A DNA stretch of 50,808 nucleotides from Welwitschia mirabilis (taxonomy: Eukaryota > Gnetophyta > Gnetopsida > Welwitschiales), in assembly GCA_051453625.1 (NCBI GenBank), contig JBOZIK010000001.1, positions 288,292,942 through 288,343,749 of the forward strand, written 5' to 3'. Positions 23,561 to 36,540 of this stretch are shown here, piece after piece (position 1 is the stretch's first letter; each line of letters begins with the position of its first letter). Below the pieces are notes generated by a model. It had not been told where the DNA came from and did not search any database. It saw nothing but the letters and a program-made list of their open reading frames with translations. The position numbers and the translations under genes were made by a program.

Positions 23561-25309
23561 ATAGATATTATCAGGTAACTAGGATCTTTATACTTTAGGA
23601 GGATTTGATTTTATACTATTATACTAGTTTGTTAAGCTAGAAAATAACTTTTCATAAGAGGGAACTTTTTTAATGGATTCTAAGAGAGGAATATTTATCT
23701 TTACGTCCTTAAAAATCTTTAAGACCTCTAGCTATATTTTTCATATTGTTTTCCTTTCTTAGTTATTATCAAAATGGTAGAGGTTCTTTGTAAATGGGCT
23801 TAGGATTTTATAGTTTCTTTATTATTTAATCTTTCTCATTATTTGATAGTGGTGTTAGTTTCTCATCAGTTGGGTTTTTCTTAGGTTATTGGTCTTATCT
23901 CTTTTGCACTTCTTAGATGAATGTCCTTGGTTTATTTTATGTGACTAAGCTTTATTCCTTTTATGATTTTAATTCCTTGAGTATTCAATTGTGGGCTCAC
24001 TAAAACTTTTTCATCCTTTTGACGATTTAAAGAAGAGAAAAAATGAGTGAATTGAAATTGTTAGAGGAGTTATTTAAGTTTCTAGTTTACTTGCATTTTC
24101 ATTTTATGAACTTTTCAAATGTATTCTCCAATGATTTTGATGTGGAAGATTAGTGCTTTGATAAGGTATGATGGTTTAAATGGTGTTGATTTAAAGGATA
24201 AGAATGAGAAGATTATAAAAAAGACTTTTTAGTTCACTAGTATAAGATTGATTATAGTTGTTATCCTATTTTTAAAAATGGTTAGGATGGTTCTTCCACC
24301 TAAGACTATAGGTGTTTGAGTATGGGCTATTCTTGTGATTCTACTAATGGTGTCCTATGGTACTAAACTATTTATTAACCATGTTCTAAAAAAGAGGTAT
24401 GAAGGGACATCCAGTTATATCATGAAAATGTATGTAAAAAATTAAACATTTGGGTTTGGAACTTGAGGGTATAAGCAAAGTGGTAAGGGATTCTAGTCTT
24501 TTAGAAATCTTGTATATTTAGTTATTAACATCAAAGTAATCTAGTATTCTAAATATACTTATTGATCTAATCAAATAGTAAAATCTAGATGGTTCAATAG
24601 GTTTTTTTTTTCAATTTAAAGAATAGATAGTCACAAGATTCATCTAATTTAAAATTAAGGCAATATGAATAATATTTTCTTCTAATTATAAGCAAAGAAA
24701 ATTAGGAGTAACTAGATAATAAATGGCTTAAAATCTAAGCTACATGACATCGAGGACTATATTATGCAAGATGAAGTTCTTACGCTTTAAGATTATGGGT
24801 AATCTCTAAGGGTTTATCTAAGGAATTGTAAAGGTATTTTAATTTACTTTACGTTACTTATGGCTAGGGTTTTGAGCTACTTATTAGCTTAAGAAATGGT
24901 CTTGTAGGTTTTTCAATAACTTCTTAATTAAAAATGTTATGTTATTATTATAATGAAGGTTTTGGAAGGTCAATTGAGCATTCTAGTAAGGTTTCTATGA
25001 TTATTATTGTTCATAAGTTCTTTTATGGAATTGATTTCTCAAAGAAGATCTCTGTTTATTGTTATTAATGATGATAAGTTTATTAAGTAGTATTTCAATT
25101 AAACATCCTAGTTTATTATATGTCTAATTTTTGAAAAACAGATATGTTTCAAAGGGATCCCAAGAGCAAAAAATATTTTAGAAGATTTACAGAGGTTTCA
25201 AACTAAGTTTTAGAACAAAATTCTTAGAAAATCTAGTGGTTTAAATTAAGGATAGTGGCAACATTAGTTCTTTAGCATTTTATGATTTCGAAAAAGAGTA
25301 TGTTAATCA
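23561..25309 (-). pseudogene. Athila/Tat gypsy gag remnant
   Basis: At 24270-24331 the minus strand reads NSPYSNTYSLRWKNHPNHF, matching the conserved D-P-Y-S-N-T-Y-N-P-G-W-R-N-H-P-N-F-S-W block at the end of Athila/Tat gag. The rest, toward 25309, is readable only in short pieces with many stops. A gap at 25310-25443 cuts the upstream end. It stands directly before the protease in the same orientation, as expected. Confidence 0.75.
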
Positions 25310-25443
25310 NNNNNNNNNNNNNNNNNNNNNNNNNNNNNNNNNNNNNNNNNNNNNNNNNNNNNNNNNNNNNNNNNNNNNNNNNNNNNNNNNNNNNNNNNNN
25401 NNNNNNNNNNNNNNNNNNNNNNNNNNNNNNNNNNNNNNNNNNN

Positions 25444-26530
25444 AGAAATACATATAAATTTTAAACTAACTACTAAAATAAAAATTTCATAAGAAATTAA
25501 AGAAAAATAAAAGATAAGATCTTAATGATTTTGACACCTATATTTTTCAATACTACTTTAGATTGTAAATCTATAAAAAGCTTGATTAGAACAACAATCA
25601 TAAAGATTTAATATAAAATATCTTTACATTAAAGTAAAAACTTAATAGAGATTAGAAAAATGGACCAGTTTAGATATTATTAGAAGTGACTAATACACCA
25701 CACTAGAAAGTATGAAAATGTAAAGAAATGCTAAAAAGAAGGCAGAACAATTTGGGTAATATTAAAAGTAATTACTATCAATTATTAGAAGTACAAAAAA
25801 ACTAAAATCTACACTAAAAATACAAGAAATAAAAATCATGTGTTTTCTATAAAGCTACTATTTTATTATTATTAGGAACACCTTCTTTAAAGCATACCTA
25901 ACTCACAACCAGTCTACCTAAGAATCAAGAAAACATAGTTGTTGTAGAAGTAGACTTATCCTTAAGGTAACCTAACAAAATTAAGCTTGATCTAAGATAG
26001 CTGTATTTAAATAAGATGAGGGTTAAAAGATTTTAAATAAGCATTACAAGGCTTTGGACTCATAACCTTATGCTAAATGAGTTATAAACTAGCCATCAGA
26101 TCAGCTAAAACAAGGTGCTAAGATTATAAATTAAGCAAACTACTAATACTTTAAATAATAAACTGTAGAATCCCTACATAACAGAGGAATAACCAATAGG
26201 GATGGAAAGAAACTTACTACATTTGAGCCTATAGTATGGGTTATCATGATAATCAGTCAAATAAAATNNNNNNNNNNNNNNNNNNNNNNNNNNNNNNNNN
26301 NNNNNNNNNNNNNNNNNNNNNNNNNNNNNNNNNNNNNNNNNNNNNNNNNNNNNNNNNNNNNNNNNNNATAATGATAATCAGTCAAATAAAATACTGTACA
26401 TAAGCATAATAGAGATACTAAACTTCATCTAGATTCAACTCCATACTAAAAATTTACTAGCAACTTAAAATACGATTAATTAGTCTAACCACAACTTAAG
26501 TAGTATTAATTAGCTCTAAATAAATGTAAA
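25444..26530. other. No gene recognised
   Basis: AT-rich DNA. A 25-base flank (GATAATCAGTCAAATAAAAT) is repeated on both sides of the N run 26268-26367, suggesting overlapping contig ends there too. Confidence 0.4.
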
Positions 26531-27010
26531 ACATTAAAGTTGTTGTTTTGCAGATAGTGAAAGTCAATGATAGGGCTTGAATATCAAGGATAAGAGCTCC
26601 ATCCATGGGCCATAAACTATAGGTAATTTACAGCTATAGTCAGTAGTTCATANNNNNNNNNNNNNNNNNNNNNNNNNNNNNNNNNNNNNNNNNNNNNNNN
26701 NNNNNNNNNNNNNNNNNNNNNNNNNNNNNNNNNNNNNNNNNNNNNNNNNNNNACATCAAAGTTGTTATTTTGCAGATAGCGAAAGTCAATGATAGGGCTC
26801 GAATATCAAGGATAAGAGCTCCATCCATGAGCCATAAACTGTAGGGAATTTACAACTATAGTTAGTAGTTCACATAAAATCTTGGAATAAGATGAAAATA
26901 TGACAATTATCATGGGCTATAAGTTATCACACCAAGAAACTTCTAAAGTGAGAATTACCATGAGCCATAGGCTATCACCTTAGAAGAGGTATAAAAGAGA
27001 ATTTTTGTGA
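26531..27010. repeat. Gap-flanking duplication and short degenerate repeat
   Basis: 26531-26652 recurs at 26753-26871 around the N run 26653-26752. In addition, CATGGGCCATAAACTAT, CATGGGCTATAAGTTATCAC and CATGAGCCATAGGCTATCAC, near 26604, 26910 and 26959, suggest a loose repeat of about 50-60 bases. Confidence 0.5.
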
Positions 27011-27308
27011 GTCATGAGTTGTAGGAATTTATAAGTAATTATAATAATTATTAAATATGTGAATCCACTGATCACCATCTAAATACTAAAAAAAGAAAAT
27101 AAATTAGTTTATTACCTTCAAAACAAGAAGAAAAAGTATAGATTCCATCAAACCATCAAATGATGATCTAAAATTATGAAAGAAAGAAATAAAATAATTA
27201 AATATTTTAGAAAATGTAAAAAGAAATAAAATGAATGGAGAAACCATGAAAAAGAAATTTAACCAAAAAATGAAAAGTCTATAAGAACAAGAAGTAAGAG
27301 GATACTAT

Positions 27309-27368
27309 AAGGGACTTGAACTTAAGCCCTTGGCAAAATATTTTAACTTGAAAATTAGATATACCATG
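27309..27368 (-). other. tRNA-like (SINE head?) relic
   Basis: The minus strand contains TATATCTAATTTTCAAG, then TTTTGCCAAGGGCTTAA, then GTTCAAGTCC. The last word (plus 27312-27321) matches the RNA polymerase III B-box GTTCRANTCC. The first, about 35 bases upstream, could be a decayed A-box (TAGCTCAATTGG type). The spacing fits a tRNA or a tRNA-derived SINE head. No cloverleaf can be closed confidently, and a 3' tail is not defined. It is not a functional tRNA gene. Confidence 0.35.
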
Positions 27369-27979
27369 TTTCCTTTTTTGACATAACTAATAACAACTCA
27401 TTACCAATACATATATAGATCTAAAATAAATACATAAACATGATACCAAGAACTGTGACACTTGATCACATCCCTTTTCTACCCTGTACAAGTAAGTTAA
27501 CATAATTTAAAGTTGTGTTAAATAAATGAAAGCAAAGGTTTATATGAATACTTGTCAAATAAAGCTCAGCTAAAATACCGTATGTAAAACTAAGTTTAAA
27601 GGACCTTAAGAGGAAAGGAACATCTTACAAAGATGAGCCAACAATCCTTAAGGTTACAAAACCTTCAAAATTCAAGAATTAACTTAGTAAACAATTAGAA
27701 ATTATGCCAATAATAACTAATTCACTACACATGTCTTTACATAAAGAGGTAAAAATAAGAATTAATGTAATGTATTATAAATTCTTTAGTGAAAAAAAGA
27801 AATGTATCAACATAAGTAAGATACTTTTTTTTTTGAGAAAAAATAAATAGATAATATTAACTCAAAAAATAAGATTTACAAAAAAGCTCAAGAGCTAGAT
27901 TTCTAGGCATGGTAAAGTCTCTCTGCTATTAAAATCTTCAAACATAAATATCTAATTTTGTCAATAAAAGTTCCTAATT
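27369..27979. other. No gene recognised
   Basis: AT-rich DNA with a T10 run at about 27825-27834. The T run could be the poly-A tail of a minus-strand retroposon, but nothing proves it. Confidence 0.35.
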
Positions 27980-29850
27980 ATAATTAGGAAGAGATTCAAT
28001 GCTAGCATACCCTAAAGGGTTTATAATAAAACAATAATCATTTGGGCCATACTTTGGAGAGGGATTTGAACAGTAGGGGTAGGAGCCAGAGGTTTAGTTT
28101 TCTCTTTAATGTTTTATTCTTCTTGCTATTCCTCCTCCTTCATAGCCTTTTCTTCACATTACTCGTGCTCTATGTGATCTATATAGTATGTCTTTAATGC
28201 AATTAGGAGATGCGAGGAGGTCATACTCGTCATCACTTTTTATACACTTTAGTAGATCCCATAGTCATGGATTTTGCATAATTCCTATTTGGATATCTTG
28301 CCAAGCTAATATACCTACCTCAATATACTTTTTTCTTTGATAAAGAAATTAAATCAATCCTTCATGGCTTACCTTACAACTTTGGAGGGAGTAGTGGACA
28401 AAGTTAAAGAGAAAGAAATAGAGATCTATTTGAAACTCTTCCATCATGATAGTAAGAAAATGGAAGTGCAACTCATTGATCTTATCAAAGTAACCCTCCA
28501 AAGTGAAGTATTTCATGAATAAAATAACCCAAGAATCAAAGGCCTTAGTGAATCCTTTCTTCTATAGATTCCACCNNNNNNNNNNNNNNNNNNNNNNNNN
28601 NNNNNNNNNNNNNNNNNNNNNNNNNNNNNNNNNNNNNNNNNNNNNNNNNNNNNNNNNNNNNNNNNNNNNNNNNNNATAATTAGAAAGAGATTTAAGGCTA
28701 GCATACCCTAAAGGGTTTATAATAAAACAGTAATCATTTGGGCCATACTTTGAAGGAGGATTTGAACAATAGGGGTAGGATCTAGAGGTTTAGTTTTCTC
28801 TTCAATGTTTTCTTCTTCTTGCTATTCCTCCTCCTTCACAGCCTCTTCTTCAAACTACTCATGTTCTATGTGATCTATATCTAGTGTGTCTTTAATGCAA
28901 TTAGGAGATGCGAGGAGGCCATACTCTTCACCACTTTTTGTATACTTTGGTAGATCCCATAGTCATGGCNNNNNNNNNNTTTGCATAATGCCTATTTGGA
29001 TATCTTTCCAAGCTAAGATACCTACACCAATCTACTTTTTTCTTTGATAAAGAAATCAAATCAATCCTTCATGGCTTACCTTACAGCTTTGGAGGGAGTA
29101 GTGGATAGAGTCAGAGAGAAAGAAATAGAGATCTATTTGAAACTCTTTCATTATAATAGTAAGAAAATGGAAGTGCAACTCATTGATCTTATCAAAGTGA
29201 ACCTTCAAAGTGAAGTATTTCATGATTAAAATAATCCAAGGATCAAAAGGCCTTAGTGTATCCTTTCTTCTATAGATTTCACCTCTTTTTCTAAGATTTT
29301 TACTAATTAATCTCTTAAAGTAAGAAATAATAAAAGCCTTTAGGGCTTTTCTTTTTAACTCTATTCCTTGTGGACCCATGCAAATGGGATTACTAATAGA
29401 TGAAATATTAATAAACATGGTAATGTTACTTATTTCAGAAGATATATTATATTAGTTTTTGAAAAATTATTTAGAGAGATCAGGATCATGTCCTCTAAAG
29501 GCTAAGAACATAAGAATCCCATCCAGCTACTTGTAAGGTCTCCCACATTTTCTCATTGTGCAATAACATGTCAAGCTTAGCAGTTTTGATCCTCAGAGCC
29601 TTTCCCATATCTTTTGGTAATTTACTATCATAGTGAATGCTTAGATGTAGTTAAAATACTCCTCTTTAGCATGTTTTAGATACTCCTTACTATGTGTTCT
29701 CCTATAAATCAGACACGATTTTTTTTAAGGGTTTAGAGTACCATGATTTTTATAGGATTGAATTTGATATAGTTTTTCAATCTTTATAATAATTTTAAAT
29801 TTCAACTTTGGGATGGATAATTTTTCCTACTAAAAAATAATGTTATAGCT
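27980..29850 (-). pseudogene. Degraded TE-associated ORF, partly duplicated at a gap
   Basis: On the minus strand 29056-29418 is open for 120 codons and reads, among others, RKRGEIYRRKDTLRPFDPW and YFFLSDSIHYSLQSCKVSHE. Below it, in broken frames, follow WDLPKYTK, YGLLASPNCIKDTLDIDHIE and an acidic tail rich in Glu. The tail part is present twice (27980-28575 and 28676-29283) around the N run 28576-28675. Upstream, one frame near 29500-29660 is open for about 43 codons (SKLPKDMGKALRIKTAK). I do not recognise the family. The acidic C-terminus and repeat-rich setting suggest a retrotransposon-borne ORF. The plus-strand ORFs at 28337 and 29044 are antisense shadows. Confidence 0.35.
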
Positions 29851-30059
29851 ATGCTTTCATAGAAGCCAAGCACCAACAATCATGAAGGCATTTTTCATAA
29901 AATAAGTAAATGTATTCAAGCTAATGTAAGAAGGACAAGAGATATTTAGCCCCTTCCAGANNNNNNNNNNNNNNNNNNNNNNNNNNNNNNNNNNNNNNNN
30001 NNNNNNNNNNNNNNNNNNNNNNNNNNNNNNNNNNNNNNNNNNNNNNNNNNNNNNNTGAA

Positions 30060-31530
30060 TAAGCTTATCTACTATGGAAACACATCCTTTCACCGTATAT
30101 CACCAAAACATTTTAATCTTATTTAGGATATTTAGCTTTCATAATTTCTTCTATTTATGATCATACTTAAACAAATTATGATAAACAACTGATATTTTTA
30201 TCATTGTGGATAGGAAAAGTTTGATTTTCATAAACCTAAGGCCAAACCTTTCTAGTGGAATGGATCCTATGCTTTCAAAAATTAGAATTCCTTACTTTAT
30301 TATATAATCTTATTTGAATAATTTAGCCAGACAATGTTGTTATTAGTTAGAAATTTACATTAGTTCTTAGCAAGAATGCATTTACTTATGTCCATATTTT
30401 TTCTAATTCCTAGACCTCTTGTTTTCTTTGACATGATTATTTAATCAAAGTTTATAAGATGAAGCCTCTTATGGAACTTGTNNNNNNNNNNNNNNNNNNN
30501 NNNNNNNNNNNNNNNNNNNNNNNNNNNNNNNNNNNNNNNNNNNGCAAGGAGAACTTTTTCTAAACTTAATAAGAATTTGTCTTCTCATCTAGTTAACTAA
30601 GCTATAATTTTCCTCATCAAAGAAGATAAAATATTATCAGTAATCTGATCTAAATCAAAAGGAAAACCAAGATAGGCATCAGAAAACATGGTTTGTAAGT
30701 ACTAAGAAAACCTAAGAGATAGCTATCTTCCTTGCTTGAGGCATATTGATGAGAAAGAGATTTGATTTGTGCCAGTTTATTGTAAGATTTAAGAAATGGT
30801 AGAACTTATTTAATACATTATANNNNNNNNNNNNNNNNNNNNNNNNNNNNNNNNNNNNNNNNNNNNNNNNNNNNNNNNNNNNNNNNNNNNNNNNNNNNNN
30901 NNNNNNNNNNNNNNNNNNNNNNGGATCTTATGCTTTCAAAAAGTAGAATGCCTTAGTTTATCATAAAATCTTGTTTGAATAATTTAACCAAAGAATGTTG
31001 TTATTAGTTAGAAATCTACAGTAGTGCTTACCAAGAATGCATTTATTTATGTTCATATTTTTTCTAATTCCTAGACCTCTTGCTTTCTTTAACATGATTA
31101 TTTAATCAAAGTTTATAGGATGAAGCCTCTGGTGGGACTTGTTACTTGACTAAATAAAATCTAAAATAAGGTTATCTATCATGCTTACATACTTATTAGT
31201 TATAAAAAATCAACTGGTGGATAAATAGTCATACTTATTAAGCAAGATTTTACAAGGAGAACTTTTTCTAAACTTAATAAGAATTTTTTTTCTCATCTAG
31301 TTAACTAAGCTATAATTTTACTCATCAAAGAAGACAAAATATTATTAGTAATCTGATCTGAGTTAAAAGAAAGACCAAGATAGACATCAGGAAACATGGT
31401 TTGTAAGCAATAAAAAAACCTAAGAGATAGCTGTCTTCCTTGCTTGAGGCATATTGATGAGAAAGAAATTTGATTTGTGCCAATTTATTGTAAGACCTAA
31501 GAAATAATCAAACTTATTTAACACATTATA
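30060..31530 (-). pseudogene. L1-type LINE, C-terminal region after RT
   Basis: The minus strand reads NWHKSNFFLI-like and MPQARKTA pieces after the RT, then YLGLSFNSDQI-like text, LTRWEKKILIKFRKSSP-like text, and finally KKTRGLGIRKNMDISKCILA. These match the thumb and post-RT part of plant L1 ORF2 (L-G-x-P and K-K-x-G-G-L-G-I-R-N). The block 30262-30822, itself interrupted by N at 30482-30543, recurs at 30923-31530, roughly 10% different. Stops are frequent. It continues directly from the RT at 31547-34312. Confidence 0.7.
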
Positions 31531-31546
31531 AGTATGCCTAACCACA

Positions 31547-34312
31547 GGGAGGCTAAAGTCTAGATAAAGAAGAGTATCATATTTGAATTAAAGGATGGGA
31601 TATGAAGGGGCTAGCTCAGTGGTAGAAATTTGATTCTAGTTTTGGATAAAGAGACGAGCTAAAAAGTCCATTACAAGAATAAAAAGGCAATGAGAAAGGA
31701 GATCTCCTTGACATACGCTATCATTGCCTTGAAAGTAGTCATATGTATTTCCATTTACTATAATAGAAAAAGTTGACATTTAGATACAAAAGTGAATGAG
31801 GTGCCTGAGGAGTGAGAGTATACCATACTCCTGTAATACATAGTCTACTATTTACTACTGGACTGTATTAAATGCTTTAGCTATATCAAGCTTAAGGAAC
31901 ATTACAGTTTTCTATCTTCTGTGATGCAAATGAAGGATTTTATTAGAAAGGATTATGTTATCATGGATGACTCTTCCTGAAAAAAACTAGATTAGGATGA
32001 AAGAACCATATCTGGGAAAAGTACTTTAAATTTATTTACAATAATCTTAATGCAAATCTTATAGAAAACATTATAAAGATTGATTGGCCTATATTGGTAA
32101 GGAATTTTTGCATATTTTATTTTAAGAATGAGAGTAAGAAGAGTATTATTGAAAGGTTTATAGAAAGTACCTTTTTTTAAAGTCTCTTAAATTGCATTAC
32201 AAACATCAACTTTGATAATATCCCTAAACATCTAATATAACTCAAGTCATTAGGACTTAGCACCCTATTCTCTTTCATGAAGTGGATGGTATTCCAAATT
32301 TTCTCATTGGTGATTCTTTGTCTTAAATAATATTGTTATTCTACAGTGATAGGAGAACCAATTGGAACACTACTAAGAACTACTGACTTCTTTATAAATA
32401 AAATTTAAAGTATCCAACAAAGGAATTAGCAATCTAAGAATTAGACTTGTAGCGTGTTGTAGATGCACTCCACTAAATACTATTTTTCTATCTATGTTTA
32501 TTCACTATCTAAAAGAAGAATTTTGTATTATTTTTCTCTTCTTTAAGCTATTAAATTCTAGATCACTGTTTCCAATAAGTTTCTTCCTTAGAAGATATAT
32601 CATGAATTTTGGAGATAACATTCTTTTCATAACTTGAATCGAAACTGATGGTTTCATTTTGCTTTTGGATAATGTTTAGCTCTTCCAATTATTGATTCTT
32701 AGTATTTCTAAAGAAATCATTTAACCATTTCTACTAAATAATTGATTCATGCTTTAAAATTTTGAGCTTTTAAAATAATCTATAAGTAGGATTATCTTTT
32801 ACCAAAGTATTCCAAATATGATTGACCAAATTAAAGTAGTTTGGGTCTTTCAACCAAGAGTCGTTAAAATGNNNNNNNNNNNNNNNNNNNNNNNNNNNNN
32901 NNNNNNNNNNNNNNNNNNNNNNNNNNNNNNNNNNNNNNNNNNNNNNNNNNNNNNNNNNNNNNNNNNNNNNNGCGAGGCTGAAGTCTAGAAAAATAAGAGT
33001 ATCATATTTGAATTAAAGGATGGGATATGAAGGGGCTAGCTTAGTGGTAGAAATTTGGTTTTGGTTTTGGATAAAGAGACGAGCTAAAGAGTCCATTACA
33101 AGAATAAAACAACAATGAGAAAGGGGATCTCCTTGACATACAATATTATTGCCTTAAAAGTAGTCATATATCTTTCCATTTACTATAATAGAAAAGTTGG
33201 CGTTGAGATACAAAAGTGAATGAGGTGTCTGAGGAGTGCAGGTATACCAAAGTCCTGTAATACATAGACTACTATTTCCTACTGGATTGTATTAAATGCT
33301 TTAGCTATATCAATCTTAAGGAACATTATAGTTTTCTATCTTTTGTGATGAAAATAAAGGATTTTATTAGCAAGGATTATGTTATCATGGATGACTCTTT
33401 CTAAAATAAAACTAGATTGGGATGGAAGGATTATATCTGAGAAAAGTACTTTAAACTTATCTGTAATAATATTAATGCAAATCTTATAAAAAACATTATA
33501 AAGATTGATTAACCTATATTGGTAAGGACTTTCTGCATCTTCTATTTNNNNNNNNNNATTTTAAAGATGAGGGTAAGAAGAGTATTATTGAAAAGTTTAT
33601 AGAAAGTACCTTTCTTTAAAATATATTAAATTGCATTACAAACATTAACTTTGATAATATTCCAAAACATCTAATAGAACTCTATAGTAAAGTCATTAGG
33701 ACATAGCGTCCTATATTTTTTTCATGAAGTGGACGGTATTCCAAAGTTTCTCATTAGTGATTCTTTGTCTCAAATAATAATGTTATTCTATAGTAATAGG
33801 AGGACCAACTTGAATACTATTAAGAACTACTGACTTCTTTGTAAATAAATTTTGAAGTATCCAACAAAGGAATTAGTAATCTAAGAATTAGAATTGTAGA
33901 ATGTTGCATATGCACTCCACTAAATACTATTTTTATATCTATGTCTATTCACTATCTAAAAGATGAATTTTGTATTTTAATTTCTTCTTTAAGCTATTAG
34001 ATTATAGATCAATGTTTCCAGTAAGTTTCTTCCTTAGAAGATACATCATCAATTTCGGAGATAAGATTCTTTTCATAACTTGAATCGAAACTGATGGTTC
34101 CATTTTTCTTTTGGATAATGTTTAGCTCCTATAATTATTGATTCTTAGTATTTCTAAAGAAATCATTTAACCATTTATACTAAATAATTTATTCATGCCT
34201 TAAAATTTTAAGCTTTTAAAATAATCTATAAGTAGCATTATCTTTTATCAAAGTATTCCAAATTTGAACAAGTCAAAGTGGTTTGGGTCTTTTAACCAAG
34301 AGTCATCAAAAT
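31547..34312 (-). pseudogene. L1-type LINE reverse transcriptase, two tiled copies
   Basis: One RT region is present twice, 31547-32871 and 32972-34312, on either side of an N run. On the minus strand both show RVIHDNIILSNKILHL (normally G-R-x-I-x-D-N-I-L-L-A-x-E), FLKLDIAKAFNTVQ (normally K-L-D-M-A-K-A-F-D), CQGDLLSHCLFILVMDFLAR (normally R-Q-G-D-P-L-S-P-x-L-F-I-L), and then the catalytic box. The box should be FADDTLxF but reads SNMILFF (31575-31586 and 33000-33011), so both catalytic Asp residues are gone in both copies. Shared stops and the shared SNMI loss show that the copies descend from one already dead element. Confidence 0.85.
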
Positions 34313-34416
34313 AAAATAGAGACTTATTTTAAGGGGAGTTCATCATGACAATTGTGGGCTTGTGATTAGAAAAGAATATAGCTCTTGCTTTATGAAAGAA
34401 ATGCTTATTAGAGTTA

Positions 34417-34986
34417 TTAATTAAACATCCATGAATTCTTAACATAATAAATTTTCGCTTTTCCTAAGATTACTCCAAGTATAGGAAGCACCATGAAGAG
34501 GAAGATCTTTAAGGCCATGCTTATTAATAAAATTAGAAAAAACTCAATAGTGGAGATATTATGAATGTTATCAAGCTTTGCATGAGGACTAAGAATTTGA
34601 TCGAAGTCATCCATAGTAATATCTAAAGAGTCTAACATAATGTGATAAAGGACTTGGAGCCTTTGATTAGCTTCCTGAGGCCCATAAAAGATGGTAATTC
34701 TTCTCTTTTGATCATTAAAATTTCAATTCATAGTAAGATGTTTATTACTCTTGCTAACAATAGAGATGTTGCCATGCTTCTAAAAGATCATCAATCCCCT
34801 TTTAACACCCATAACTAGAATAAAAATAGAGGACTAAGAAAATTTGCATAAAAATGAGTAGTTTTTAAAGAATTAAACTTCATTTCTTAAAGAAGATACA
34901 TAGAAACTAGAGAGTTCCTTTAGAGACTTTAAAGGTGAGAAATTTATGGCCATTGCCCAGGTCTTTTACAATTCTAGGAAATAATC
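34417..34986 (-). pseudogene. L1-type LINE endonuclease remnant, copy A
   Basis: The minus strand reads RRITIFYGPQEANQRLQVLY, then MDDFDQILSPHAKL (normally G-D-F-N-x-I-L-x-P-x-E-K-L), and MALKIFLFMVLPILGVILGK (normally G-L-x-D-L-P-L-x-G-x-x-F-T-W-S-N). This is the C-terminal half of an APE-type endonuclease. The last 73 codons are open. Copy B of the same segment lies at 36021-36540. Confidence 0.75.
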
Positions 34987-35920
34987 ATGAAAAGGAGAGT
35001 TGAGATTAATTACCATCTAAGATGTCCTATTTTATTTGTCTATTCTAGATTTCCATTTGTATTATTTACTAGTGCATCCACCAAGTGCTCATCAATACTA
35101 TTTCCATTGTCTTTAAGTTCCTATCACTGTCCCATATCCATCTATAACTATTGTTGCCAATGTAGTGTTGGATTTGAGATCAACACATTATGGATGTGAT
35201 TTGTACCTTTCTATTCAACTTTGTTGGAATCTTTTTCCATTTTATTTTCTATCATCTATTTTGGTTGTTCTTTTGAAAGGATATCATATTTATTTGCCTA
35301 TGTGATGGATTTATTGTTTAGAATTGAGGTTATTTTCTTTTTCTTATTTTTTCTGATTTCCTACTAATCAATCTTTTCAACTTTTTTATTTTTTAAAATT
35401 AAATTTTTCTATTGTGTATCCATGTTCTCCACACTTTAAACTTTATATAGGAAGATTTTCAATTTCAAGGTTGAAAACTATTTCCTCCCACATAGTATCC
35501 AAGATGATTTTGTCTATACTAAAACTATTTGATTTCATATAAATACAAATTCTAGTCATTATCATTTTAGCCATGAGATTTGTGTTTTTATCGAGTTTAA
35601 TAAAAAAATTAGGGTATCATATTTTTGGATGAAGGTTTGAAATATAAATCCAAACTAAAATATTCTTGAACATGGAGGGTTTGGAAAAGATAAATGGAGA
35701 TAATTTTGTTAAAACTAGATCTATTTAACCAAAAAATAAGGCCCTCTTACCAGAACTTTATTCATGTCACCTTCTGAATTAAAAATAAAATGCAATAGAC
35801 CATTTCGAAGAGGGATTACCTTTTATTTTGTTAGAAATCTCTAATCATAACATAAGCAAATTTTTTCTACAAAGAAAATCCCTTTTAAATATTAAAACTT
35901 ATTAATAAGGCTCTTCTTGA
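34987..35920 (-). pseudogene. L1-type LINE ORF1 region, copy A
   Basis: The minus strand shows MTRICIYMKSNxFSI-like text (a DUF4283-like pattern: A-R-I-C-I-E-x-D) and then KCGEHGYTIEKF at about 35410-35440, a decayed CCHC zinc knuckle typical of plant L1 ORF1. The plus-strand ORF at 34987-35199 is a shadow. Copy B is at 36541-37560. Confidence 0.6.
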
Positions 35921-36020
35921 NNNNNNNNNNNNNNNNNNNNNNNNNNNNNNNNNNNNNNNNNNNNNNNNNNNNNNNNNNNNNNNNNNNNNNNNNNNNNNNN
36001 NNNNNNNNNNNNNNNNNNNN

Positions 36021-36540
36021 CTTAACATAACAAGGTTTTCACTTTTCTTGAGAGTACTCTAAGGATAGCAAGCATCATGAAGAGGAAGATCTTTGAGGCT
36101 AGGTGTATTAATAAAATTAGAGAAAAGATCAATCGTGAAGAGATTATGAATGTTATCAAGCTTTGCATAAGGACTAATAATTTGATTGAAGTCATCCATA
36201 ATGATATCTAAAGGGTCTAACATAATGTGCTAAAGAAATTGGAGCCTTTGATTATCTTCCTGAGGCCCATAAAAGGTGGTGATTCTTCTCTTTTGATCAT
36301 TAAAATTCCAATCCATAGTAAGATGGTTATTACTCTTGCTAACAATAGAGATGTTGCCTTGCTTCCAAAAGATCATCAATCCCTCTTTAGTGCACATAAC
36401 CAAAATTAAAATAGAGGACTAAGAAAATTTGCATAAAAATGAGTAGTTTTTAAAAAATCAAACTTCGTTTCTTAAATAAGACACATAGAAACTAGAGAGT
36501 TCCTTAAGAGACTTTAAAGATAAGAAATTTTATGGCCATT
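36021..36540 (-). pseudogene. L1-type LINE endonuclease remnant, copy B
   Basis: This is the second copy of the 34417-34986 segment, starting right after the N run 35921-36020. FYGPQEDNQRL and DDFNQI-like blocks are readable in the minus frames. The plus ORF 36227-36409 is a shadow. Confidence 0.7.

Noticed and set aside
28337-29229. Pair of similar 61-codon plus-strand ORFs as a duplicated small gene
   Set aside because: They are the two gap-flanking copies of one sequence, antisense to a better minus-strand reading.
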